DNA of 64,000 nucleotides from Byssothecium circinans (GCA_010015675.1 ML977001.1:246263-310262); one strand, 5' to 3'. Positions 1 to 9,810 are shown, counted from the first letter of the stretch. The notes: generated from the letters alone by a model not told the origin. Program-made: numbers and translations.

Positions 1-1889
1 ACACAGCCTTCATCAGCTCACTCAACTGCATCCACCCCAAGAACAGAATCGAGAAGAATGCAGCGCCGCCTCTGCTGAAAGCCCCAGACGTGTTCAAGCT
101 CTCACCATAGAACAGACTACCAACGATGAGTCCATTGCTGATAATGATGAAGAACTTGGTGAATAGTGTCGTCTTGTCGCCCCACGTGAGCCAGAATTCT
201 CGCTGTGTGCATGCCCACACTTGGCTGACGAAACTGATTGTGAAAGGCGACTTTTTGGAGACGGTCTTCGATTTGCTTTCAAGAACGGCGCCTTCAAACT
301 CCTTTGCGTCTTCGTAGTTGGTCTGCCTGAGTTCATGTTCGTACTGTTCGGTGTCTTGCTGCACGCGTCTATAATTCTCGGAATTCCTGAACGCCGCTTC
401 AAGCTCCTCGGGTGTCTTCGGTGCACTCGCTTCATAGCCTTGGCGGAATTGTCGTTCTGTCGGGTCGGTGACAGCGGTCAAGAAATCGGCTGTAGTTTGC
501 CGATCGGGGCAGTGGAAGCCCAGGTCGATGAAGTACTGCTTCGCCTCTTTCGCGGGACCTTCGTAGATACAGTGTCCTTGATCAATCAGCAGGACTTTGT
601 CCATGAGCTCGTAGATGCCTTCACCCGCCTGATACAAAGTGACGAAAGTTGTTCGATTGCTTATGTCGGTCATGATGCGTAGTGACTTTGCGTAGTCTAG
701 GGCTGTGGAGGCATCCAGGCCGCGGGTAGAGTTGTCCCAACAGACGACGGTCGACTTCGTGGCAAGAGTCTCGGCTATGGATACCTATTCCGTGTCAGTC
801 GTTTTCTACAAAGTATAGAGGATCAGAGCTCACTCTTTTGCGCTCGCCGCCACTGACACCACGTACGAACTCATCACCAACCAACGTGTATTTAGTATGA
901 GAAATTCCGAACATCCCCAACAAGGCGTCTAAGATCACCGGAATTGTATCCTTCTCCTTCTTCTTCGTCTTGTTCAGCAACGCAAAGTAGAGTGTCTGCC
1001 ACACGTTCAAGTTGGCAAAATGTGTATCATCTTCAGGGTTGTAGTTGACTTCGCCGCGAAAACGTTTCTTTTGTTTCTCGGCCAAAATGCCTCCATAGGA
1101 GACTTCGCCTTGGGCCGAAGCGTAGCTCTCGCGATTATTGGCGATGGCCTTGAGGAATGTTGAGCACCCTGAGCCCGGTCGTCCCAGGACAAGCATCATC
1201 TGCCCATCTTTTAGATTGCCGGAGAAGTCGTGAATCAATGTTCGGGTTTGCGAGTGGCGGCCTAGTCGCAGCGCCGGAATGAAGCCAGAAATGATCTTGT
1301 AGAGATCGGGGCCAAAAGTACCGAGGATCGCATCTGGAAGTGTTCGCACGAACTTTGTTGTCGAACCCACACCCTGGACAGTAAGATGCTTCCAGACGAC
1401 ACCAACCTTCTTAGCGGACTTGCCATCTCTCCTCTTCTCGAAGTGACCCTCCTTCATAAACTTGCTCAATTCGAAGTCGCCGTCTTTTTCAGCAGCCGCG
1501 GCGCCGATATCCCCCGGCTCATCATCCACACTCCCATCCGTCTGAGCATTCGACCTCCACCGTTGAAAACCAGTTTTTGTACTTCGCCTGCTAATTTTTC
1601 GCATTAAACCGTCCGATTGCTCAGGTTCTGTATGTGATTTCGTTCTTGAGATCGAACTCAACGTCTGCTTGAGTGCATCGAAGTCCTCGAGCGCTGCTCG
1701 CGTGCTGAAGTGCCCAGCATCTCGCTCTCCCCATGTCCCGCTCGTACCGTCCCTATCACCGTCATCGCCGCTATCTCTGCCTGAAACTTTGGGGGAACTC
1801 GCTTCGGGTGGAATCTCTGGTTCGTTATGCCATGGATTGCGTCTTCTCTCCTCCTCGTTCTGCGAGTGTGGTAGATTGGAGTACCACAT
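1..1889 (-). CDS. PDR-type (ABC-G) ABC transporter, 5' part, cut by window edge
   Basis: This is a plasma-membrane ATP-driven efflux pump of the fungal pleiotropic drug resistance family, here only its first ~613 residues. Exon 1 is 1889..834 and exon 2 is 784..1 (open at the edge); the 49-nt intron 785..833 splits the ABC signature, joining GGERKR to VSIAE. Visible are a long acidic N-terminal extension, a PDR N-terminal segment, Walker A GRPGSGCSTFLK, signature VSGGERKRV, and the deviant Walker B region CWDNSTRGLDAS typical of nucleotide-binding domain 1 in fungal PDR proteins. The start of the first membrane domain (FSRGGAAFFSILFLGWMQL) is visible near the edge. The open frame extends to 1913, but that codon is GTG, so I chose the ATG at 1889. 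Substrate cannot be read from the sequence. The second half (NBD2-TMD2) lies outside the window. Confidence 0.93.
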
Positions 1890-3458
1890 GTTGAGTACGA
1901 AAGGTACGAACACAACACAAAAGACGGGAAAGACGTCAAGCCGATGGTGACGGTGTCGTAGGGAAAGCGTGACGCTGATGAGGAAAGATAGGAAGGAAGG
2001 CAGGACAAGAGTCCAAGTGGGATGTGAAGAGTCTCAAACTTGCGAAGGCCCTCGCGATAGCAAAATCTCAGCAAATAGACCAACAACCACACTCCGCAAA
2101 ACTCATCCAAAGGTGATCCAGTCCCTTGTCCTCCCCCTAATTGCAGAATTTTAGCAGTCACGCGGGTTCTGATAGCTTATTTCCCGAGTTTGTCTTTCGC
2201 GAGAGTGAGGGAAAGGGACAGCACCCAGAGCGGAACGAGTAAATACATGCAGCACACGGCATCGATGGCACAATCTCGCGCCTTACAAATGCACGCACGG
2301 CGCCAACGGAGTTAGCCTCAACGTTTCGTCATTGGAATTAATGGTCTTCCCAAGTGGATCGCCGCTTCTCTATCGAGCCGAATCCATCTTCACAATCTGT
2401 CACCGCCAAAGCCATCCTACTGCAACTCTAAGCCGGCATTCGCCAATCAGCTATCATCTCTTTCCCCGGGCAACACATTTTGCGGCGGGAGATCGACAAG
2501 CTATTGAGATGAAATCTTTCAGTTTCGGCTGGTGGCGGTGATTGGCGGAGATAGACTGACGTCAAGGCAGATAGCTGGACCCTTTTCGTGGCGTATCTCC
2601 GTTTGGGCTGTGCGGAGTGAAAAGTCTGGTTTGCTTAGTTCTCCTTTTTGCTGGGCGGTGGGTGCGGTGCGGGTCTGTGATTTGTGCATGGCTCGTTGTT
2701 TGATCCCGTGGGCGATTACGCTTGAAGGAGTGGTTTGTCCGAAAATCTTCGGGTTGGATTCGCCAAGTGCGAGTATCCATTTGCCTTTTTCCAGGCTCCC
2801 AAAAGCGTCAGTGAGATATCTCTCACACTCAAGCAGGGACAGAGAGGACAGACGGAAGTACAGTATTCGTGCGAGAGGTGGCACTGATTATTAATATTCG
2901 GAGCGGACCCACAGGGCCCGATCCCAGTTGAGTTTTGCTCACGTGTGTGCGAGGTTCCTTTGTTATCGTCAAGTAAAGACACCTCAGAATGGGTAGAAAG
3001 ATAGAGAGCTAACTAGGCATTACATTGAGTAATGCCTGCTTGCTGTTACTGTGGTAGTAGCTTCGAGAAAACTACGCAATCCCCACTATGTTAAGGAAAT
3101 TTCTAAGCTCATACGTGAGTGAACTTCATCTGGTCTTTCACAGGAATAAACGATAGCACATTCAGTGTGGAAGGGGAGATGTAGTCCTAGTATTCCTCAT
3201 GGACGAGGAAGACACGGTGCGGATTCAGTAAGCCGAACCAGTCAGCTCGGAACCTTGAAGTGTAGCCGAGGATTGATGACGATTCACACGACCTTCGCAA
3301 CTTACTAATGTACCAAACCCATCCTTCTTCACCAAATAAAGAGGAGCACAACCAAAAATATTGCCAACGGGTGAAGAATTCCCAGACAAAAATTGAAGAC
3401 CAAAGCCTCGCCTATAGATTCAGCAAGACATAGCCAAAGAAAGCAAGAAACCATCATC
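1890..3458. other. Intergenic, no gene seen
   Basis: About 1.6 kb between the start of the minus-strand ABC transporter and the plus-strand nitronate monooxygenase, so it should hold both promoters. Open frames of 60-120 codons occur on both strands, but none shows a recognisable domain or convincing splice structure. Confidence 0.6.
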
Positions 3459-4600
3459 ATGGAAGATATCCAGAAACTAAAAAGAGACTACCCATGGATC
3501 AAAACACCACTCATAATCGGAGCACCAATGCGCCTGATCGCTCTCGCCGATCTCGCCGTCGAAATCACAAAAGCCGGTAGCCACTCTCCATCTCCCCTCA
3601 CCCGCTCTTCCCTTCCATCCCATCCCACCCCACCCATCAAAACCACACTAACAACGCGATCACAGGAGGCATAGGCTTCATCGGCTCAGGAACCGACACC
3701 CGAGACCTCTCCACCCATCTCGCCACCGCCCATGACCTCCTTCAACACTCATCCTCATCCACCCTCCCCATAGGCGTAGGTTTCATCAACTGGGGCGCGT
3801 CCCTCCCCACCGCCCTCGCCGCGCTGCAAAAACACCCTCCGGCGGCGGTATGGTTCTTCGCGCCCTCTTCCCTAATCTCCCTTGAAGAATGGACACAGGG
3901 CGTCCGGCAAGCCTCCCCAGCCACGAAAATCTGGGTCCAGATCGGCAGTGTGAAGGAAGCTGTTGATGTCGTGAGAGTTGCGCGTCCGGATGTGCTTGTT
4001 GTGCAGGGTACGGATGCTGGAGGGCATGGTTTGGCGCAGGGCGCGGGGTTGGTTTCCTTGTTTCCCGAAGTTGCTGATGCTGTGGAGAGGTTGGGGGAAG
4101 AGGAGGGGATGGAGAGGCCTGTCTTAGTGGCAGCTGGTGGGATTGTGGAAGCTAGGGGTGCGGCTGCGGCGTTCGCGCTTGGGGCTTCGGGGGTTGTTAT
4201 GGGTACGAGGTTTCTTGCTTCAAAGGAAGCTGTGCTGCCTAAAGGGTATCAGGATGAAGTTCTCCGCGCTGGTGATGGCGGACAGACCACGGTGCGTACG
4301 AAGGTGTATGATCATTGTCGTGGGACTACGGGTTGGGCTGAGACGCATAATGCTCGCGGAGTTGTTAATAAGACGTATGTGGATTCTTTGGCGGGATTGT
4401 CGCATGAGGAGAACAAGAAGTTGTATGAGGAGGAAATGAAGAAGGGAGATGCTGGATGGGGTGTTGAAGGGAGAATGACTACGTATGTGGGGAGTGCGGT
4501 GGGGCTTGTGAGGGAGGTGAAGGGTGCCAGGGAGATCGTGGAGGAGGTTAGGGAGGGGGCGAAGGGAGTTCTGGAGAGACTGAGTAGTGCTGCCATGTAG
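3459..4600 (+). CDS. Nitronate monooxygenase (2-nitropropane dioxygenase family)
   Basis: FMN-dependent enzyme that oxidises alkyl nitronates to carbonyl compounds and nitrite, a detoxification role. Two exons, 3459..3576 and 3666..4600, with an 89-nt intron; 350 residues, normal for the family. The N-terminus has the TIM-barrel entry (TPLIIGAPM) and, across the splice site, AGGIGFIGSG. Further on come the FMN-phosphate motif QGTDAGGHG at about residue 180, AAGGI, and GVVMGTRFLAS. These are hallmark NMO motifs. The physiological substrate in fungi (for example propionate-3-nitronate) is known only for some members and is not deduced here. It converges with the DAP3 gene, whose stop lies about 100 bp away. 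Confidence 0.92.
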
Positions 4601-4704
4601 GGAAAGCTGTAAGTTCCTCAGCGATCCTATACACATTTTACATACCGAGTGTATTGTACAAGAGTTCTACTATGATACACCCCACTCAAATCATACAACC
4701 AAAT

Positions 4705-6208
4705 CTATATTCTCAGCCTAACACTGGCGCGCTCTAGCTCTCCAATGTTGCCCATACCAGCAAGACTCCACTTCTCGCTCACGAAACCGTCATCGACTTT
4801 GTGGCGAAGCATACCGCTCTCTGCGTAGTATTCCATGATACTCCTCGCCTCATCCTTGCTCAAACCGCCGACCTTGATGACATCTAGGCCGGTCTTCTTG
4901 GGGTCTTGAAGTTCCTTTAGAGCCTCCATGACCCGCGAGTCGACATTCTTGTACAAATCCCAGCGCGGGAGGTTGTCGGGGTGCTTCTGTAGAGCTTCAG
5001 CGACCTTGATGGAGTGGTCAAGTGCGGTCGATGTAGGAGCGTTGGACTGAGATGTTGCGGCGAGAATAATACCGCCATTGGCAAGCGACTTCTGTCCGGC
5101 TAGATGTTCGACGAACAAGCGTATTAGAGTCAAGTCGTGGGCGTGGATGGGCTTCACTTCCGCAGACATGTACTCGGATTCGCGCATGATGTGTGATAGC
5201 CCATCGATTGCGAACATAATTGGTGGACGGCCGGGTTGTGAGAGTTCCTGCCAGAGCGCAGTGAAGACGGGCCAAGAGGCTTCTGGGTTGACCATGCCCA
5301 ATTCGACAAGCTGCTTCAGTGTAGATCTTGCCGGGAGTGGTAGGGGAAGTGTAGGGTTGCTGGTAACATTGATGCGTTCGAGAATAGCTCCGTTGGCTTT
5401 GAGTATTTGTCGGAGAAGGTTGGCAGTGTACATATCTTGAGTATATTGGGTCGGGTTAGAGCCGGGAAGAGGGCCGTATTCGGTGTGTGCGTTGACAATG
5501 TCTTGCGCTGCATTCTGTATTAGCTTCTCTCTACTCTTGAGGGATGAATTGCAGACCATCAGGCAGGTTGATGACGACCCACTCCCTCAGGTTCGCCATA
5601 GCCAGTCCTTGAAGCAGCAACGTGCTCTTCCCGCTCATCTTATCTCCACTCAGCACGCGCCGGGTCGTCTTGCCCTGCTTTCCATCCTTTGCATCCTCCA
5701 CCTCGTTCATCAGTCTAGCTAATTGTATCGTCTCCTTTCGCATCAGCGCTGCCGGTCTCCTGAATAGACTCCATCCCTGTGTTGGCTTGAACGCTTCCAC
5801 CGCCCTCAGCGCATCGACAACCTCTTCCGGAAAGCCCATGACCTTGCCCTCGTTCGTCTCGCTTAATGCATTTGCCTTGTTTAGATTTCTCAGAGATGCG
5901 ACTTCTAATGCATTGTCGTTGGTCAAAACGATGCGCTTGCGCTGAGCTTTCCGCTCTCCTTGCGCCGGTCGCTTGCCCGAGTCCTGGCCCGGGCCGTTTC
6001 TGCCCTTCTTGACATTGAGTGTCCTTGTTCCTCTCTTCGGCGGTGCGACCATGCCCTTCTTCTTTGGCGGCGGAGGGGCAAATCGCCCAGCCGACGTAGA
6101 AAAGCATGCTATTTGGGGAGTGAGCAGCGATCGGGACGTGAGCGAGGTGTGGACGCTCTTATCGAGGGAGAGCTGGGAGAAGCTCCTCAGACATGCTGAT
6201 GATGGCAT
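4705..6208 (-). CDS. Mitochondrial small-subunit ribosomal protein DAP3/mS29 (Rsm23-like)
   Basis: GTP-binding protein of the mitochondrial ribosomal small subunit. Exons 6208..5557 and 5507..4705 encode 484 residues. The 49-nt intron (5508..5556) has a GTCTGC donor and a CTAAT branch-like site; splicing joins INLPD to AQDIVNAHTEYG, which matches the conserved fungal DAP3 core much better than the unspliced frame. The N-terminus is basic and Ser/Thr-rich, as for mitochondrial import. The P-loop is GDKMSGKSTLLLQ, and DGLSHIM probably corresponds to the Walker B region. The frame runs upstream to a GTG at 6307, but the first ATG is at 6208. It is divergent from RRS1 across 225 bp. Confidence 0.9.
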
Positions 6209-6433
6209 TGTGATAGTTGAGTGAGGCACCGAGCCTCTACAATGGCGTGCTGGCTGAGTTGTCGCGGTGATGGATGAAGTCGAGATGGCATCAAAAACGC
6301 GGACCACCGAGTCTATACCGAAAGCGGCCTAGCTTCACTGTCCCGCAGAAAATAATTCAACAAGTGCTCAGTGCTGCGACCGCCCACCACTGTCATTTGT
6401 CATTGCAAACGTCTAAAGCTCAAATATCGCAAA
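6209..6433. promoter_or_regulatory. Divergent spacer between DAP3/mS29 and RRS1
   Basis: Only 225 bp separate the two start codons of divergently transcribed genes, so both promoters and both 5' UTRs must lie here or overlap. No TATA box stands out. That one promoter coordinates both genes is inference. Confidence 0.5.
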
Positions 6434-7180
6434 ATGACAGACACTGAAATGGACGGTGGAGTTGTAATTGCCGATCAGGCGCAACAGCTTGCTGCTCAGA
6501 CCGATGCGATGAATATCCAGTCGCCGCCGAATGCAGCACCTTCAATGACGGAGTCGACGCTCACGAGCCGAAGGTATGCTTTCACTCCACCCCACCCCAC
6601 TCCCTCACTTTCACTGACCACGATTAGACCTATTACAGTCGACAAGCCCACACCCTTCACCTTCGATCTCGGCAACCTACTCGCCAACGACCCCAATCCT
6701 GTCAACATCTCCGATCCCGACAACCTCGAAGAAGCCCTCTCGGCCAACGCACGCGATGCTGCCCAAGCCCTCATAAACCAGCTCCTCTCGACCTGCGAAA
6801 TCAAGTCCTCTGCCGATGGCGTACACCTCGTGCTCCCCGCGCCCACAACCCCACTTCCACGCGAAAAGCCCATTCCCGAAGAGAAAGCGCCTACGAAGTG
6901 GGAGCTCTTTGCCAAGAAGAAGGGTATTACCCAGAAGAAGCGCGACGGCAAGCTGGTATATGACGAGGCGAGCGGAGAGTGGGTTCCCAAGTGGGGATAC
7001 AAGGGGAAGAACAAGGAGGGAGACAATGAATGGCTCGTTGAGGTGGATGAGAAGAAGGAGAAAGAGACGGGAGAGGCGCATGATGCTAGAGCGGACAGTA
7101 GGCGCGAGCGGAAGGAGAAGGTTAGGAGGAATGAGCGGAAGCAGCGCGCGAACGACCGGAATTCTCGAAAGAGTGGTTAG
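6434..7180 (+). CDS. RRS1: Ribosome biogenesis regulatory protein RRS1
   Basis: Nucleolar assembly factor of the 60S subunit; in yeast it works with Rpf2 to bring the 5S RNP into pre-60S particles. Exons 6434..6573 and 6628..7180 give 230 residues, close to yeast Rrs1. The core FTFDLGNLLANDPNP and the motif APTKWELFAKKKGI followed by KKRDGKLVYDEASGEWVPKWGYK are diagnostic. The C-terminus is a highly basic tail, consistent with nucleolar location. The 54-nt intron (6574..6627) is a multiple of three and has no stop, so it reads through in frame; removing it restores the expected ...RPITVDKP... entry. The ATG at 6434 is used because the upstream in-frame codon at 6371 is GTG. Confidence 0.94.
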   Translation: MTDTEMDGGVVIADQAQQLAAQTDAMNIQSPPNAAPSMTESTLTSRRYAFTPPHPTPSLSLTTIRPITVDKPTPFTFDLGNLLANDPNPVNISDPDNLEEALSANARDAAQALINQLLSTCEIKSSADGVHLVLPAPTTPLPREKPIPEEKAPTKWELFAKKKGITQKKRDGKLVYDEASGEWVPKWGYKGKNKEGDNEWLVEVDEKKEKETGEAHDARADSRRERKEKVRRNERKQRANDRNSRKSG

Positions 7181-8268
7181 TGGGCTAGAGAGGATGAGGT
7201 TGGAAGAGGACGAGTGGGAGAGCGAAGATTCCTCATAATAATGGATGCATTGGGTGGCGTTTTGGGCGGTGCAATATGGATATCAGATGTGGTCTATAAA
7301 AGGCGTTAACAAGTATAGTGGCATGCACCAACAAGCTTCAAAATGATTAGATTCTCAAAAACAGCGGTCGTTCCAGAAGGTTGAGGCTTTTACATCGAGG
7401 GTGTTGTATTAGGCTCACACCCTTTGGCATTTTCCACCACAACTGTGTAGTTTGCCTCCCGCTGTGCAGAGATCACGGGCCGTGGATGTAGCCGCACAGC
7501 ATCCTAGTCCAGGGGTGCGTGATAAGTGAAGACTCAGCCAGCGTTTTCTTGCTTATTGATATTCCAATTGCTGATTTTCGTGACAACTGGATGCACAATC
7601 GAGGTGAGATCTGGCAGTAAACGTGATGCAGGTTGTGAGATTAACCCAACCCTTAGCCCGTTTTACGAACTCTGTAACGAACTTTTGAAAGCACTAGAAG
7701 CGCTTTTCAGGGCTTCAATGGATACCGGTATGCCTAGTGCAGTGATCCCTTATTGATTTATATATTCCTCTGAAAAGAACCGCAATGCGCAATATTCCCT
7801 TCTGATCATAAGGTCTGCTCGACACTGACGAACAGCTACACAAAAAATGCGCTCCACTGTCAACAACTACAGCCAAAGTTCTTTACAAGAACTTGCATCC
7901 GCTTTCCCAGCTTGCAATAACATCTTTCGTTAAGATACTTCAAGCAGAACTAAGCATGCATGGATGAGCATCTCTCCCTTCCCGAAACACAAGAAAAGCA
8001 CGCAAAGTATTGCTTGGATTTATATACAACAAAGGAGCATTATTTAAGAATAAGAAAGCAAAGAAGCATCAAACAACGCATACCAAGAAAAAACCGATCT
8101 TCCCATCCAGTCACACCTAGCGTCCCACAACCCAAGCTCCCCTAAATAAGGTAGTAACCAGTAACCTCCCCCCACCGCCCAATCAATCCATCCCAAAGCT
8201 CCACAGCCCCTCCCTTTAGTCTTCTATCCCCCTCCCCCCTCCCACACACCCATTTCCAATAATTAACC
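7181..8268. other. Intergenic, no protein gene seen
   Basis: About 1.1 kb downstream of RRS1 and upstream of the tRNA gene. The 76-codon frame at 7526 with a signal-peptide-like start begins with GTG, not ATG. The 61-codon ATG frame at 7960 has no recognisable features. The stretch is pyrimidine-rich toward 8150-8260. Confidence 0.5.
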
Positions 8269-8269
8269 T

Positions 8270-8278
8270 TATATATAA
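8270..8278 (+). promoter_or_regulatory. TATA-like element upstream of tRNA-Gln
   Basis: TATATATAA-type run (within ttatatataaac, 8269-8280) ending about 39 nt before the first tRNA base. Upstream TATA boxes assist TFIIIB placement at Pol III genes in several fungi. It could matter more than usual here because the internal B box is interrupted. Function is inferred from position only. Confidence 0.45.
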
Positions 8279-8353
8279 ACTATTTAATCCACGAAAAGCA
8301 ACAAAATTGCAGCAAAGGTTGTGTAGTGTAGCGGTTATCACTCCGGATTCTGA

Positions 8354-8372
8354 TTTGCCTCTTTTCAGAGTC
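8354..8372 (+). other. Canonical tRNA intron (anticodon loop)
   Basis: Nineteen-nucleotide insert directly 3' of tRNA position 37, the universal site of eukaryotic tRNA introns. It contains CAGA, complementary to the anticodon region TCTG, which would give the usual anticodon-intron helix recognised by tRNA splicing endonuclease. Confidence 0.85.
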
Positions 8373-8391
8373 TTCCGGCAACCCCGGTTCG

Positions 8392-8464
8392 GTAAGTTTT
8401 AACGTAGCTGCGAGCGGCGGTTCGAGCTGTAAATGTGTCCCACAATAGCTGACTATTGTGACAG
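8392..8464 (+). other. Spliceosomal-type intron inside the tRNA T-loop
   Basis: Seventy-three nucleotides beginning GTAAGT and ending ACAG, with the branch consensus GCTGAC 12 nt before the end. Removing exactly this segment regenerates the B box GGTTCGATTCC and a perfect T-arm. The 3' part is a perfect 8-bp hairpin (8441-8448 with 8453-8460) whose four-base loop CTGA contains the presumed branch adenosine. A B-box-like string GGTTCGAGC lies inside the insert at 8419. The splicing machinery is inferred from the signals alone. Confidence 0.7.
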
Positions 8465-8496
8465 ATTCCGGGCACGACCTCAAGGGTTAAGCTATC

Positions 8497-8519
8497 TTTT
8501 TGTAGGCTTTTTTTTTTTT
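8497..8519 (+). terminator. RNA polymerase III terminator (T5 then T12)
   Basis: A run of five T (8497-8501) begins 17 nt after the discriminator base, and a run of twelve T (8508-8519) follows. Both are sufficient for Pol III termination, supporting Pol III transcription across the interrupted tRNA gene. Confidence 0.8.
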
Positions 8520-8520
8520 G

Positions 8521-8845
8521 GAGGGAGGAGGAGGGGCGATGGTGGGATGGGGGTGACGTGTGTAGTCAGGGGTAGGTAAGCGACGGAGAACATTGTATTT
8601 TCCCCCTCTTTTTGCTTTGCATGGTGGGCGGGAGCTTAACTTTGATATTTGTGCTTTTAAGCGTCTGGGCGGAGTATGTGGTGATTTTTGTATTTTTTTA
8701 ATAGGTGTGATTTTTACGTCGCGCGGTACACTGACTGCGTCAACCGATCCAATTCTTCATCCAATCCCCAAATCTCATGAAATCATTCTAGAACTTATGA
8801 TACATTCATAATACAGACAATCAACAACATCTCCCATCATCCACC
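8521..8845. other. Intergenic, no gene seen
   Basis: Spacer between the tRNA terminator and the 3' end of the minus-strand SDR gene; G-rich at first, then T-rich. No feature recognised. Confidence 0.5.
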
Positions 8846-9810
8846 CTACAGCTTCTTATTCCCTCCCGCATGAGCATCCCGTTTCGCTACCACCCTCTTG
8901 CCCACCTCCCTTATCCTCACACTCTCAGGCAACCACTCCAAAAGCCCCAACTGTATACTATGCCTCCAATACGGCACCACAACACTCATACTCCTCCTCA
9001 CACTCGCACCCACACGCTCCAGCATCGCCTTGGCATATACCTCCGCAGTCGGACTCCCCTCATCCATCCCGAGTGTATTGTTCATCGTCCGCACGTCGCC
9101 CGGCACAATTGCCAGGACATCAATTGGAATCCCGTCGAAGCGGAATTCGAAGTTATTAGAGGCGGACAGGCCGATGATGTAGGCTTTGGTGGCGGAGTAG
9201 AGGGCCAAGTAAGGGAGGCCCATGTGCGCCGCCGAGGAGATGTTGAGGACGAGAGAACGGGGGGAAGCGTTGGCTTTGAGGTAGGGAATCATGAGGCGAG
9301 TGAGATTCGTCATGAACTTCGCATTGAGGGAGATAGTATAATCGATTCCGGACACGGGATCGAAGTCGGCGAAGGGACGCACGCCGGGGTGCGTCTGAGG
9401 CAGACCTCCCACGTTGTTGACGAGGATGGTGACGCGCAGGTCTTTGGCTTTCTGGAATAGGTTCTCGATGTCGGAGACGGAGGCTGTCATGCAGTTGAAG
9501 TTGAAGGCTTTGATGTTGCGTTGGGATAGTCTTTTCGGAGTTGCGCTTCTGCTTCTTCGATGTGTTCGTTTGCGAGGATTATGACGCCGAAGTTGAGGGA
9601 GAGGAGGTGCCGGGCCGTTTCGAAGCCGATGCCCCCGCTAGATCCGGTGATCAGAGCCCATGATGTTTCTGAGGGGTGTTTGTAGGTGTGTAGGGGCCTG
9701 GCTGGCGCGGTGAAGTAGAATACGTAGAAGCTGAAGATACGATAGACTGGGTAAAAGATGGAACTCGCGAGGATTGCGAGGCCGATGTTGGAGAGAATGG
9801 TAAGGGCCAT
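8846..9810 (-). pseudogene. Short-chain dehydrogenase (3-ketoacyl-CoA reductase/17-beta-HSD type) with one frame break
   Basis: The family holds membrane-anchored NADPH reductases of the endoplasmic reticulum, including the 3-ketosteroid and very-long-chain 3-ketoacyl-CoA reductases. The first frame (9810 down to about 9524) gives a hydrophobic N-terminal anchor and the Rossmann motif TGSSGGIG. The second (from about 9522 down) gives LVNNVGG, the catalytic SSAAHMG segment and YSATKAY. The frames differ by one base and meet at a run of three C on the minus strand (9523-9525). One extra C there would join them into a ~321-residue protein of normal length. No intron fits, because no sequence would be lost. 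So this is either a very recent pseudogene or a single-base sequence error; everything else looks functional. Confidence 0.75.

Larger units (their letters stand above)
8317..8480 (+). tRNA. tRNA-Gln(CUG) with two introns, one in the T-loop
   Basis: The exons fold as a complete 72-nt tRNA. The acceptor stem is GGTTGTG/CACGACC (seven pairs, one G-U). The D-arm is GTG-CAC. The anticodon stem is CCGGA/TCCGG with loop TTCTGAT, anticodon CTG. The variable loop is CAAC, and the T-arm CCCGG-TTCGATT-CCGGG has a perfect 5-bp stem and 7-nt loop. Exons are 8317..8353, 8373..8391 and 8465..8480. The first insert (8354..8372) is a canonical intron after position 37. The second (8392..8464) splits the T-loop between positions 57 and 58 and has GT-AG spliceosomal signals. 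Without removing it there is no T-arm. Intact stems on both sides argue against an old pseudogene. A Pol III T-run follows. Confidence 0.85.

Noticed and set aside
1658..2161. 167-codon minus-strand frame upstream of the ABC transporter
   Set aside because: It overlaps the transporter's first exon in another frame and has no recognisable features.
6209..6307. N-terminal extension of DAP3/mS29
   Set aside because: The apparent first methionine is GTG; the ATG at 6208 gives a good mitochondrial presequence.
7526..7756. Small secreted-protein-like frame with a hydrophobic start and cysteines
   Set aside because: It opens with GTG and has no ATG before the hydrophobic segment; no nearby splice site supplies one.
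9487..9530. Intron explaining the SDR frame change
   Set aside because: The two frames abut with no sequence to remove; the protein stays alignable on both sides, so a one-base change is the only simple explanation.
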